DNA of 64,000 nt from Gemmatimonadota bacterium (lineage in GTDB: Bacteria; Gemmatimonadota; Gemmatimonadetes; Gemmatimonadales; Gemmatimonadaceae). This document shows positions 16,143 through 23,792 of the stretch, one piece after another. The stretch is taken from contig DAHUXM010000024.1 in the NCBI GenBank assembly GCA_027307165.1, forward strand, positions 124,001-188,000, read 5' to 3'. Each line of letters starts with the position of its first letter. Within the stretch, counting starts at the first letter, position 1. The notes below the pieces were generated by a model. It saw only the letters and a program-made list of their open reading frames with translations. It ran no database searches and had not been told where the DNA came from. Both the position numbers and the translations under genes were made by a program.

Positions 16143-18329
16143 TCAGCGCTGACGCACCACTACAATCGAATACGGCGGCAACGTCAGCGTCTCACCGGCG
16201 CTGACACTCATCCTCAGCGGTCCCGTATTGGGCTTCGCGAATCCGTCGGCGCCATTCGGATGCCACGTGTATTCCGCGCCAGAGAATCGCCATACGTCGA
16301 ATGTCGCGTGTGCGTCGCCGACTCCGCGAATGTCGGCGGTCCATGAATTCGCTGGATCGCGATTCGTGATCAGCACCGCGATCCGTCCGTCAGGATGACG
16401 CAACGTGTAGGAAGCGATCGGCGGTGCAGTAGCCGCTGCCGTCACCTTCGTCGCGAGCATCGCATGTGGGCCGCCAGCCGAGTCTGCCCAGAGCGTTGTG
16501 AGCATGTGAGCCGCATGATACGTCGAGTTCTTCGCGAGGATGTGACGGTCGTCGTTCGCGACAAACAGCGTGTTGTCTCCCCAGCTGTCACACGCCGCAC
16601 CACGATCGAGACTGCTTGGCTCCGTTCCATAGAAAAATGCCTGTGAGCCTCCGTCCGCGAGGAACTCGGCGACTGCAATCGTGTTGAGAACGGCGCCAGC
16701 GCGATTCATCTCGGACGCCGTCGAGAATGGCGAGTAGCCGTATTCGGTCATCAACAACGGAACGTCTTCAGGTAGGCCGTCTCTCCGAAACTGCGCTACA
16801 GCGGTGCGTATCTTTCGCGCCACCTGGGCGAGCTGCGGTGCGCTTCCGGAGCACGCGTCATCGAATGGATAGAACTCGAACGAAACGAAGCCGAGGTCGC
16901 GCGCGTGCCCGTGCGTCGTGAGAGCCGCGACGAAACGAGCCAGCCATGACCGCTCGTCCGAATCGTTTTCCTTCCACGCCATCATGACCTTGGTGCGCGC
17001 GTCCTGCAGCGACGGGCCGCCGAGCACGATGTTCGAATCGACGGCGCGCAACGAGTCGGCAACCTGCGCGTAAAGCGCGGCAAAGTCGAGTGGTGATGCG
17101 AACTGACCGTCGGGTTCCTCACCCAGCTCGATGCGCGGGATCGCGTAGCGTCGCCTGCGCACATAGCGAAGCAGCGCAGCTGCATTCGCCGGTGTATCGT
17201 ACAGCACGCCGACCGGAGTGAGCATCGGTAATCCGCGCGTGATTCCACTCGCGAACACGAGGTCGATGCCAGGCTGCTCCGTTCCCTCATCGCGGTCAAC
17301 TTCGCGATGCCACGGATCGGTGCTGGACACATACGTGCGACTCTGACCGCTCGGATCGGGAACGTGCCGAGTAGCGTCGCGGAAGCGTCCGTGTTCGATT
17401 CTGCCCACATAGATCTCACGCATCGCGAAGCCGAGCCCATCGCGCACGTCGGTCGAGCCAGCCGGCGCGCGGCCAGAGCTCGTGCGCAGCAGGATCCGGA
17501 TCCAGCGCGTGGTGACGGGACGTCCCGCCAGTTGGAGTGTTACGTCACCACCGTTGCCGCTCCGTATCGCCCCGTTGGTGAATGTGCGCCATCCGGTGTC
17601 ATCCGCGTTGTCATCAGGACCTTTGGGCTGTTCGCCTTCCCAGTACTGCACGTCGTAACTCGTTGCGTACGGCGTCCCCCACATTATTCGCACCGCGTCG
17701 ATCGATTCATTGTGCTCGAGATCGACGATCGCCCATTGCGGATGGCTGGCGCCTGGCTCGCGAGTAAAGCGCGAATCCAGATACGGATTGCTCTTCCAGA
17801 ATGACGTGGTATCGCCGTCGGTCAGGCGCGAATAGCCTTCGTCGTTGGCCTGATCGATCGTGTTGCCGCGGCGCGGCAACCTGTAGCCGTAAGACACCGT
17901 TATCGGGGATCCGATCGTATCGGCGGAGGTCCAGTAGCCCTGTCGATGCGCGGGATCGCTCCAGCGCCCGTGCGGATTCCAGTGCCAGGCCTCGATGCCG
18001 AGCTCGGTGCGCAGACGGTACGATATCGGGTGAAAGTTCACCGACTTCATCGCCGACACGTTCGCTCGCGTGAAGATGTGGAGCGTCGCGTCCTCGGTAT
18101 GCCCGTCGATGGTCGAGCCGAGCGCGACGATCGGATCGAAAGCGGCTATCGAATCACGCGGATCGACGGTGATGGTGACGTGGCGCTGCTGTGCGAGTAG
18201 CGGCGATGCGCACAGTGTCGATAGCAGCAATAGCGCGTTGGTGAACGCCGCCGCGCGCCGATTCGTCGTTCCCGCAGAAATGGGAACGACAGGTTCCAGA
18301 CGATCTACTTCGCCACCGCGCTCAGGCAA
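16143..18329 (-). CDS. Secreted discoidin-domain protein with clan GH-A glycoside hydrolase fold
   Basis: About 728 residues from TTG 18329, or 712 from an ATT at 18281; no ATG or GTG is available near the signal peptide (NRRAAAFTNALLLLSTLCASPLLAQQ). A coagulation factor 5/8-type carbohydrate-binding domain follows (WAIVDLEHNESIDAVRIMWG to VTTRWIRILL). The catalytic part resembles GH39-like clan GH-A enzymes: IELGEEPDGQ holds the probable acid/base Glu and LLMTEYGYSP the probable nucleophile Glu; a beta-sandwich ends the protein. It should act on a polysaccharide outside the cytoplasm. The start overlaps the end of the isochorismatase-like gene by 25 bases, so translation may be coupled. Confidence 0.72.
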   Translation of the reverse strand: MPERGGEVDRLEPVVPISAGTTNRRAAAFTNALLLLSTLCASPLLAQQRHVTITVDPRDSIAAFDPIVALGSTIDGHTEDATLHIFTRANVSAMKSVNFHPISYRLRTELGIEAWHWNPHGRWSDPAHRQGYWTSADTIGSPITVSYGYRLPRRGNTIDQANDEGYSRLTDGDTTSFWKSNPYLDSRFTREPGASHPQWAIVDLEHNESIDAVRIMWGTPYATSYDVQYWEGEQPKGPDDNADDTGWRTFTNGAIRSGNGGDVTLQLAGRPVTTRWIRILLRTSSGRAPAGSTDVRDGLGFAMREIYVGRIEHGRFRDATRHVPDPSGQSRTYVSSTDPWHREVDRDEGTEQPGIDLVFASGITRGLPMLTPVGVLYDTPANAAALLRYVRRRRYAIPRIELGEEPDGQFASPLDFAALYAQVADSLRAVDSNIVLGGPSLQDARTKVMMAWKENDSDERSWLARFVAALTTHGHARDLGFVSFEFYPFDDACSGSAPQLAQVARKIRTAVAQFRRDGLPEDVPLLMTEYGYSPFSTASEMNRAGAVLNTIAVAEFLADGGSQAFFYGTEPSSLDRGAACDSWGDNTLFVANDDRHILAKNSTYHAAHMLTTLWADSAGGPHAMLATKVTAAATAPPIASYTLRHPDGRIAVLITNRDPANSWTADIRGVGDAHATFDVWRFSGAEYTWHPNGADGFAKPNTGPLRMSVSAGETLTLPPYSIVVVRQR

Positions 18330-18901
18330 GCAACGACATCCGCGGTGCTGCGCACTCTGCCGATCGTCGGGAAAAAACGACGGACCGGAAACTCGTGAAG
18401 GTCCACCTCGCGCGCGGCCATTGCGTCCTCGACGAATATCTGGTCGTAACCGCGCTCCTGTGCAGCGCGCGCCGTGGACTCGACACCGATGTTGGTGGAG
18501 ATTCCGCCGAGTATGATGGTGCGAATGCCGCGCCGCGACAGGTGAATTTCGAGATCTGTCGCGAAGAATGCGTTCGGCTGATGCTTTGTGACGATCACGT
18601 CGCGCTCGCCGACGCCAAGCTCTGGCATGAGATCCGACCAGCCCGCTGAAGCATTGAACGCCGGCCGGGGAACGTCGGAGGCGACGCGCGGGAAGAGTAC
18701 GCCACCGGGCCCCACGTCCACGCGCACGAAGATCACGAGCACTCCTGCATCGCGACACGCCTGTGCCAGCCTGGCAGCGTTCTGCACGACGAGCGACGCT
18801 GGGTGCGGTACCGTTGTGCCGCCGGTGATTCCGCGCTGGAGATCGATGAGGACGAGCGCTGTCGTCGCTGGAGTTATCGATATGGCTTCCATGCTATGCA
18901 C
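18305..18901 (-). CDS. Isochorismatase-family hydrolase without the catalytic cysteine
   Basis: 198 residues. Of the Asp-Lys-Cys triad of the cysteine hydrolase subgroup, Asp20 (VLIDLQRG) and Lys106 (VIVTKHQPNAF) are present, but the cysteine position in GGISTNIGVESTARAA is Gly139. True isochorismatases (EntB N-domain, PhzD) also carry Gly there and use Asp/Lys chemistry, so the enzyme may hydrolyse an enol ether or similar bond instead of an amide. The start overlaps the upstream lipoprotein gene by 8 bases; starts at ATG 18901 or 18892 are possible. Confidence 0.85.
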   Translation of the reverse strand: MHSMEAISITPATTALVLIDLQRGITGGTTVPHPASLVVQNAARLAQACRDAGVLVIFVRVDVGPGGVLFPRVASDVPRPAFNASAGWSDLMPELGVGERDVIVTKHQPNAFFATDLEIHLSRRGIRTIILGGISTNIGVESTARAAQERGYDQIFVEDAMAAREVDLHEFPVRRFFPTIGRVRSTADVVACLSAVAK

Positions 18902-19469
18902 ATCCCTCCACCCACTGGACCTGTGGAAGCTGGCCTGCTCTGTAGGATGTAACGCGACTTCCGTCCGTCTCGAATATCAGACGGAAATTGCTGTCCGTTG
19001 GCGGTACGGGAGACACGACGAGATAATGACCGCCGGGCAGGTACTTGTGTGGCTCGACTGAAACGCGCGACCCGTACAGCGCCTTGACGTGTGCTTCCGA
19101 GTCGCCGACACGCAGGCCGAGTCCGGTCGGCACGGTGGTCGAATCGACCTCGATGCGCACGACTGTTCCGCCGGTGACCATGATTCGCATGCCGGGCGGA
19201 GCGGCGTCGAAGTGAACGTACGCGCATGCCGTGTCGAGCCCGACTGTCGATGGTGCCGGAGAGTGGAGTGCGCTCGCGGCGGCGGCGACGGTCATCCCGA
19301 TGCGGAGCGGCCCGTAGCCAGTTGCGGTTACCGTGATGACGGTGTCGGCGGGATGCTGTACGCCGGAATCGGACCGTGCTGTCGCCGAATCGGATTTTCC
19401 GGACGATTCGAAGCGCGAGCACGCGCTCAGCGCGGCGACCGCCGCAATCGCGAGTATCAATCTGCTCAT
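18894..19469 (-). CDS. Hypothetical lipoprotein
   Basis: 191 residues. Type II signal peptide MSRLILAIAAVAALSAC with the lipobox Cys17, then a Ser/Asp-rich spacer and a folded domain starting VTATGYGPLRIGMTVAAAASAL, which resembles the repeat of small secreted proteins where GPLRIGMTxxxA begins a helix. Function unknown. 13 bases after the DUF1707 gene and overlapping the isochorismatase-like gene. Confidence 0.75.
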   Translation of the reverse strand: MSRLILAIAAVAALSACSRFESSGKSDSATARSDSGVQHPADTVITVTATGYGPLRIGMTVAAAASALHSPAPSTVGLDTACAYVHFDAAPPGMRIMVTGGTVVRIEVDSTTVPTGLGLRVGDSEAHVKALYGSRVSVEPHKYLPGGHYLVVSPVPPTDSNFRLIFETDGSRVTSYRAGQLPQVQWVEGCA

Positions 19470-19482
19470 GACTGCGCCGCTA

Positions 19483-20109
19483 TCACGTCAGTCGCCTCGG
19501 TGTGCCATGCGAGAACCGTACGGAGCTGGGCAACTCCGCTTCGATCTGAACCGAGCCCAGTACAGCGCGTCCGCTGATCCGCACTACGCGATCGGCGTCG
19601 GTCGGGTAGCCCGCAACCATGGCCGCCTTGCAGTCGAAATTGCCGAGCAGGGCATCGCCCACGCATTCGACCCGGATGCCGACCGGAAGCGTCAGCTCCA
19701 CATTGCCCAGCACGGCCGAAATCCGAATCTCGGTAACGCCGGATGCGAAGGTCGCGTCGGTCATGTCCATCTCCACGTTACCGAAGATCGAGGCGATCTC
19801 GAGCTCGCGCGGAATGGTCATCGGACCGTTGCGCTCGTAATTGCTGAATTTCGCCGAGATTCGTCCGTGCTCCGGAACGGCTGGCAGCGCCGTTGCCGGC
19901 TTGAGATCGGCCACCAGATCGTCCAGCTCGGCCGCCGTTCTCGTCTGGTATGCCGCGGCCACGCGCCGCTCGAACTCATCCAGCGAGAGATGGTCGTCGG
20001 CGAACCGAAGCTGCAGCAGATCCACCACCCGCTCACGCTCGCCCAGCGTTGGTCCGGTAGTGGCGGCGGCGATCGCCGCACCATTCGATGAAGAAGGAGA
20101 GCCAGTCAT
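19483..20109 (-). CDS. DUF1707-type protein with LiaF-like C-terminal domain
   Basis: 208 residues, no membrane segment. Residues about 20-75 form a DUF1707/SHOCT-like helical domain (GERERVVDLLQLRFADDHLSLDEFERRVAAAY), and the rest is a beta-rich domain like the C-terminus of LiaF/cell-wall-active antibiotic response proteins (IFGNVEMDMTDA, SAVLGNVELTLPVG, ALLGNFDCKA, AVLGSVQIE repeats). Such proteins are linked to envelope stress sensing, but most are membrane-attached. First gene of the four-gene minus-strand operon; a 16-bp palindrome lies 15 bases before its start. Confidence 0.82.
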   Translation of the reverse strand: MTGSPSSSNGAAIAAATTGPTLGERERVVDLLQLRFADDHLSLDEFERRVAAAYQTRTAAELDDLVADLKPATALPAVPEHGRISAKFSNYERNGPMTIPRELEIASIFGNVEMDMTDATFASGVTEIRISAVLGNVELTLPVGIRVECVGDALLGNFDCKAAMVAGYPTDADRVVRISGRAVLGSVQIEAELPSSVRFSHGTPRRLT

Positions 20110-20124
20110 GACAGCTGGATCAAG

Positions 20125-20140
20125 ATAGCCGATCGGCTAT
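20125..20140. promoter_or_regulatory. 16-bp perfect palindrome between greA and the DUF1707 gene
   Basis: ATAGCCGATCGGCTAT reads identically on both strands. It is 15 bases upstream of the DUF1707 start and 157 bases upstream of greA, in their shared control region, so it may be a dimeric repressor site. The binding protein is unknown. Confidence 0.5.
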
Positions 20141-20222
20141 TACCCGGTGCAGACCTGCGCATCCAACCGGTGTCGGATTGCGCCTTCCAGCGCTGCCGGA
20201 TAACTTCCACGAATCATCCGTT

Positions 20223-20255
20223 CGCCCGACCCCCCGGCCGGGCGTTCATTTTTTT
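20223..20255 (+). terminator. Terminator-like hairpin in the greA leader
   Basis: CGCCCG at 20223-20228 pairs with CGGGCG at 20239-20244, followed by TTCATTTTTTT. It faces greA and there is no plus-strand gene upstream, so it could attenuate greA transcription or end a short leader RNA. E. coli greA also has a leader terminator giving short RNAs (GraL). The ATG follows 43 bases after the T tract. Confidence 0.6.
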
Positions 20256-20297
20256 GCCTCCCCCTCCCACATCAGGCATCGTCGCATCGAGGCTCCC

Positions 20298-20762
20298 ATG
20301 ATCGAAGAGCTCAAGCTCAAGCTCGGCGCAGAGGTCGAGAAGCTGCAGCACGAGTTGAACGTTGTATTGCCGAATGAGATCCGTAAGGCCGTCGAGCTTG
20401 GCGACCTGCGTGAGAATTCGGAGTACAAGGCCGCCCTCGAGCGTCAGCAATTCGTTCAGGCGCGTCTGGGGCAGCTGCGTCAGCGTCTGTCCAAGCTGTC
20501 GCAGATCGATGTGTCGCAGATCGCGCGGGATGCCGTCGGACTCGGCTCCGAAGTCACGGTGGAGGACGAGAAGAACGGCAAGACAGAGGTCTACAGCCTC
20601 GTCTTTGGCGATGGTGACTTCGAGGAAGGCCACGTGTCGATGTCATCACCGATTGGCAGATCTCTGGTAGGAAAGAAGCTGGGAGAGACCACGATCCTGC
20701 GGCTTCCGACCTCCGTCCGGCACCTCAAGGTCACCGCCATAAAGACCATCCACGACATGTAG
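20298..20762 (+). CDS. greA: Transcription elongation factor GreA
   Basis: 154 residues, close to the usual 158. The N-terminal half is a coiled coil (MIEELKLKLGAEVEKLQHELN, GDLRENSEYKAALERQQFVQ) whose tip carries the acidic Asp/Glu pair that enters the RNA polymerase secondary channel and stimulates transcript cleavage. The C-terminal half is the FKBP-like domain (GSEVTVEDEKNGKTEVYSLV, SMSSPIGRSLVGKKLGETTIL) that docks to polymerase. The ATG at 20298 is the one that gives family-standard N-terminus; the upstream open frame overlaps the hairpin leader. Confidence 0.95.
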   Translation: MIEELKLKLGAEVEKLQHELNVVLPNEIRKAVELGDLRENSEYKAALERQQFVQARLGQLRQRLSKLSQIDVSQIARDAVGLGSEVTVEDEKNGKTEVYSLVFGDGDFEEGHVSMSSPIGRSLVGKKLGETTILRLPTSVRHLKVTAIKTIHDM

Positions 20763-20800
20763 GCTCCACGCATGCGGTGAGACAGCGCTTGCGCTCGCTC

Positions 20801-20816
20801 CGGCGTAATTACGCCG
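20801..20816. promoter_or_regulatory. 16-bp perfect palindrome after greA
   Basis: CGGCGTAATTACGCCG, 39 bases after the greA stop and 42 before the next gene. It can fold as a 6-bp stem with an AATT loop, but no T tract follows, so an operator is as likely as a terminator. Confidence 0.4.
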
Positions 20817-20857
20817 TACAGTGAAGAACTGCCGAGGCTTATGACTCTCCGTTCAGC

Positions 20858-21643
20858 GTGACCGTGGTGCCTGTGCGGGTGGCCAGGCTTGGCGTTGGTA
20901 TCGCCATTGTGCTGTTGGGTGGATGCACGCTGCGCCGAATGGAGCAGACTGCGACGCGCACCGTGCACGTTCCGGCCGCGGGAGCAACCGTGCTGGTGCT
21001 TAACGCAGGCGCCGGCTATCTCAAGGTTCAGGGAGTGAGTTCAGCGACGGAAGTCCTCGTCACCGGTACCGCGCACGCAGCGACCGTCGCGACCCTCAAC
21101 GGGGTCAGGATAGCAAGCCGAAGGGCGGGCGACACGATCCTCGTCTCCGCGATTCTCCCGCCTTCGCGCCACGATCCCGGAGTCACCGCGTCACTCGATC
21201 TCACGATTCAACTGCCGCCGTCGCTGACCCTTGACGTGGTAGACAGCACGGGCGAGTCCACGTTCCGCAACGTGGGGCCGATGCGTCTGAGGCACGGCGA
21301 CGGTGGCCTGGACATAGACACGGTGGGCGGCAGACTCGACATAACGGACGGCGGCGGCGACATGGTCGTAGCCAACGTCTACGGCGACGTCCACATCGTG
21401 GATGGCGGCGGCGCCATCTATTTGAACAACATCGCCGGCTCGGTCAGCATCCCGCAGGACGGGTCGGGAGAGATCCAGCTGTCCAGCATAGGCGGTGACG
21501 TGACGGTCGGCTCCAAGTCGTCAGGGGAGGTCGCAGTCCGCGGAATCGGCGGCAATCTGGCCGTCCGGGCCAACGGCAACGGGTCGATCGAGTACCGTGA
21601 CGTCAAGGGTCACGTCACGATCCCTGCAGTCAGATATCACTAA
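20858..21643 (+). CDS. Lipoprotein with DUF4097-like beta-helical domain
   Basis: 261 residues. Type II signal peptide with the lipobox LLGGC, Cys23. After a short N-terminal sandwich, the protein is a chain of short beta repeats (LDIDTVGGRLDITDGGGDMVVANVYGD and similar), the pattern of DUF4097/adhesin-like single-stranded beta-helix proteins. Probably attached to the periplasmic or outer face of the outer membrane. No enzymatic signature. Starts at GTG 20858; GTG codons at 20864 and 20867 are alternatives. Confidence 0.75.
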   Translation: MTVVPVRVARLGVGIAIVLLGGCTLRRMEQTATRTVHVPAAGATVLVLNAGAGYLKVQGVSSATEVLVTGTAHAATVATLNGVRIASRRAGDTILVSAILPPSRHDPGVTASLDLTIQLPPSLTLDVVDSTGESTFRNVGPMRLRHGDGGLDIDTVGGRLDITDGGGDMVVANVYGDVHIVDGGGAIYLNNIAGSVSIPQDGSGEIQLSSIGGDVTVGSKSSGEVAVRGIGGNLAVRANGNGSIEYRDVKGHVTIPAVRYH

Positions 21644-21719
21644 TATGATGCCCGTCGGCTGATTGTCGGTTTCTTTTCGCGGTTGCAGCGTGAGGTGCCG
21701 ATCTTTAGCTTGACCGAGC

Positions 21720-22295
21720 ATGAAAAACAGCCACGGCAGGAGCCGTATCACAAATCTGATGAGCGTCGCGGTTCTCGCCGGCGCTCTATTTGTGTCGTCG
21801 GCGGGCGCCCAGGCTGTAACCATTACGCAGCCAAAGCCTGTTCCGGAGCCCAGGCCATTCCAGCAGCTCAGCAGCTCGATTCATGCGCTCCGGGATTCGA
21901 TAGTTGCCTTGTCGCGTGCGCAGCTCGGGATCAAGTACAAGCGCGGCGCAGAATCGCCGTCCTCGGGTTTCGATTGCAGCGGGCTCGTACAGTATGTGAT
22001 GGAACATTTCGGGGCGAAGCTTCCACGGACATCGCGCGAGCAGGCGCTGGTCGGCAAGAAGATCGAGCGCGACATCGCGTCACTCAAGCCGGGCGACCTC
22101 CTTACTTTTGGCCACGGCAAGCGTATCTCGCACATCGGCATCTATATAGGTGATGGCCGTTACGTGCATGCGCCAACGCCGGGGTCCCGAGTGAAGGTCG
22201 AAACCCTGGCAAACACCAGGAGCAGCTGGTGGAAGGGTGCAAGGCGCGTATTCGCCTTCGATGATTCACAGAATCCGGACTCGGTACTGAACTGA
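21720..22295 (+). CDS. Secreted NlpC/P60 (C40) peptidoglycan endopeptidase
   Basis: 191 residues with a signal peptide at about 1-30. The catalytic triad of the family is complete: Cys86 in SGFDCSGLV, His138 in RISHIGIYIGDG and His150 in YVHAPTPGSRV. Such enzymes cut gamma-D-glutamyl-meso-diaminopimelate or related bonds in the stem peptide during wall growth or recycling. There is no SH3 or LysM targeting domain; only a Pro-rich spacer (TQPKPVPEPRPF) precedes the enzyme. A clear intrinsic terminator follows. Confidence 0.9.
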   Translation: MKNSHGRSRITNLMSVAVLAGALFVSSAGAQAVTITQPKPVPEPRPFQQLSSSIHALRDSIVALSRAQLGIKYKRGAESPSSGFDCSGLVQYVMEHFGAKLPRTSREQALVGKKIERDIASLKPGDLLTFGHGKRISHIGIYIGDGRYVHAPTPGSRVKVETLANTRSSWWKGARRVFAFDDSQNPDSVLN

Positions 22296-22315
22296 GTCGA
22301 ACCAGGCTGAGCTTT

Positions 22316-22339
22316 GCCGTCCGATGGGCGGCTTTTTTT
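22316..22339 (+). terminator. Intrinsic terminator of the NlpC/P60 gene
   Basis: GCCGTCC (22316-22322) pairs with GGGCGGC (22326-22332, one T-G pair), loop GAT, followed by seven T residues. The clearest intrinsic terminator in the window. Confidence 0.85.
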
Positions 22340-22437
22340 GTGTCCGGAATCCCGGATTTCCAGGGGAATCGCGCAGAGTCGCGAGCAGAGGCGAGTCAGC
22401 ATCTGCGCCAATGCCGAATGGACTCGGAGGGCAGGCG

Positions 22438-22451
22438 ACCGCCCGGGCGGT
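22438..22451. promoter_or_regulatory. 14-bp palindrome upstream of fadI
   Basis: ACCGCCCGGGCGGT is a perfect palindrome 42 bases before the fadI ATG, where a repressor of the beta-oxidation operon would be expected to bind. No known site matches it. Confidence 0.4.
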
Positions 22452-22493
22452 TGCTCGGTAGCACAACGCGCTCCTGCTGTCTAAGTTCAAGCA

Positions 22494-23792
22494 ATGCCGA
22501 CCTTTGGAAACGGGCGCCGCGTCGCGGTTGTGGCGGGCGTGAGAACGCCGTTCGCACGCTCCGGCACTGTGTTCAAGAGCCTCTCTGCTATCGAACTCGG
22601 CAAGCTGTGCGTTAACGAGCTGCTCCAGCGGTCCAATCTGAGCGGGACCGAGGTCGAAGCGCTGATATTCGGCACGGTGGTTCCAAACGTTCTGGCCCCG
22701 AACATTGCGCGCGAAGTCTCGCTGATGCCGATGTTGCCCAAGGGCGTGCAGGCCTACAGCGTGAGCCGAGCTTGCGCGTCGGCGAATCAGGCGATAACCG
22801 ACGCTGCGGATCAGATAGCGCTGGGCCATCACGACGTTATAATCGCCGGCGGCGCCGAATCGCTCTCCAACGTGCCGGTTCTGCATTCGCGGGGCTTCGC
22901 GGATGCTCTGCTCGCGGCGTCGCGCGCCAAATCGCTCACCGGCCGCATCGGCGCACTCTCCCGGATCCGGCCCAGGGATCTGGTTCCCATCACTCCGGCG
23001 ATCGCGGAGCCAACGACCGGCGAGACGATGGGCGAGAGCGCCGAGAAGATGGCGAAGATCAACGACATCTCGCGCGAGGATCAGGATCACTTCGCGCTTC
23101 GCTCGCACAGGCTTGCCGCTGCGGGCACTGCCGACGGTCGGCTGACCGCCGAAATCTCGCCCGTGCTGGTGCCGCCGCAGTACGACACCGTCGTGAAGAC
23201 CGACAACGGCATACGCGAAGACACCTCGTACGAAAAGCTCGCTGCGCTGAAGCCCGTCTTCGACAGGCGTTATGGTTCCGTGACCGCCGGCAACTCGTCG
23301 CCGCTGACGGATGGTGGTGCATGCGTCCTTCTCATGAGCGAGGCGAAGGCAAAGTCGCTCGGCTACGAGCCACTCGGCTACATCAAATCGTACGCATACT
23401 CCGCGCTCGATCCCGGCGAACAGCTATTGATGGGCCCGGTGCTTGCTGCACCGGTTGCGTTGCACCGGGCGGGGCTCACACTTGCCGACATGGATCTCGT
23501 CGAGATGCACGAGGCGTTCGCGGCGCAGGTTCTATGCAATCTCAAGGGGTTCGAGTCGGTGGAGTGGGCGCATCGCGCCGGCTTCGAGGATCCAGTCGGT
23601 GAAGTCGATCGCGCGCGATTGAACGTCATGGGTGGCTCGATCGCGCTCGGCCATCCTTTCGGCGCAACAGGCGCGCGCATAACTACGACGTTGCTGAACG
23701 AGATGGGCCGCCGCGATGCGCAGTATGGTCTCATGACGGTTTGCGCAGCCGGCGGCCTCGGCTTCGCGATGGTGCTGGAGCGCGACGTATGA
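22494..23792 (+). CDS. fadI: Acetyl-CoA C-acyltransferase (3-ketoacyl-CoA thiolase), FadI type
   Basis: 432 residues, the length of FadI. Nucleophile Cys94 (SRACASANQA), His339 in MHEAF, His387 in GHPFGATG and Cys417 in VCAAGGLG complete the thiolase active site. It releases acetyl-CoA in the last step of each beta-oxidation turn, working with the FadJ subunit encoded immediately downstream. The stop codon overlaps the fadJ start (ATGA), as in the standard fadIJ arrangement. Confidence 0.93.
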   Translation: MPTFGNGRRVAVVAGVRTPFARSGTVFKSLSAIELGKLCVNELLQRSNLSGTEVEALIFGTVVPNVLAPNIAREVSLMPMLPKGVQAYSVSRACASANQAITDAADQIALGHHDVIIAGGAESLSNVPVLHSRGFADALLAASRAKSLTGRIGALSRIRPRDLVPITPAIAEPTTGETMGESAEKMAKINDISREDQDHFALRSHRLAAAGTADGRLTAEISPVLVPPQYDTVVKTDNGIREDTSYEKLAALKPVFDRRYGSVTAGNSSPLTDGGACVLLMSEAKAKSLGYEPLGYIKSYAYSALDPGEQLLMGPVLAAPVALHRAGLTLADMDLVEMHEAFAAQVLCNLKGFESVEWAHRAGFEDPVGEVDRARLNVMGGSIALGHPFGATGARITTTLLNEMGRRDAQYGLMTVCAAGGLGFAMVLERDV

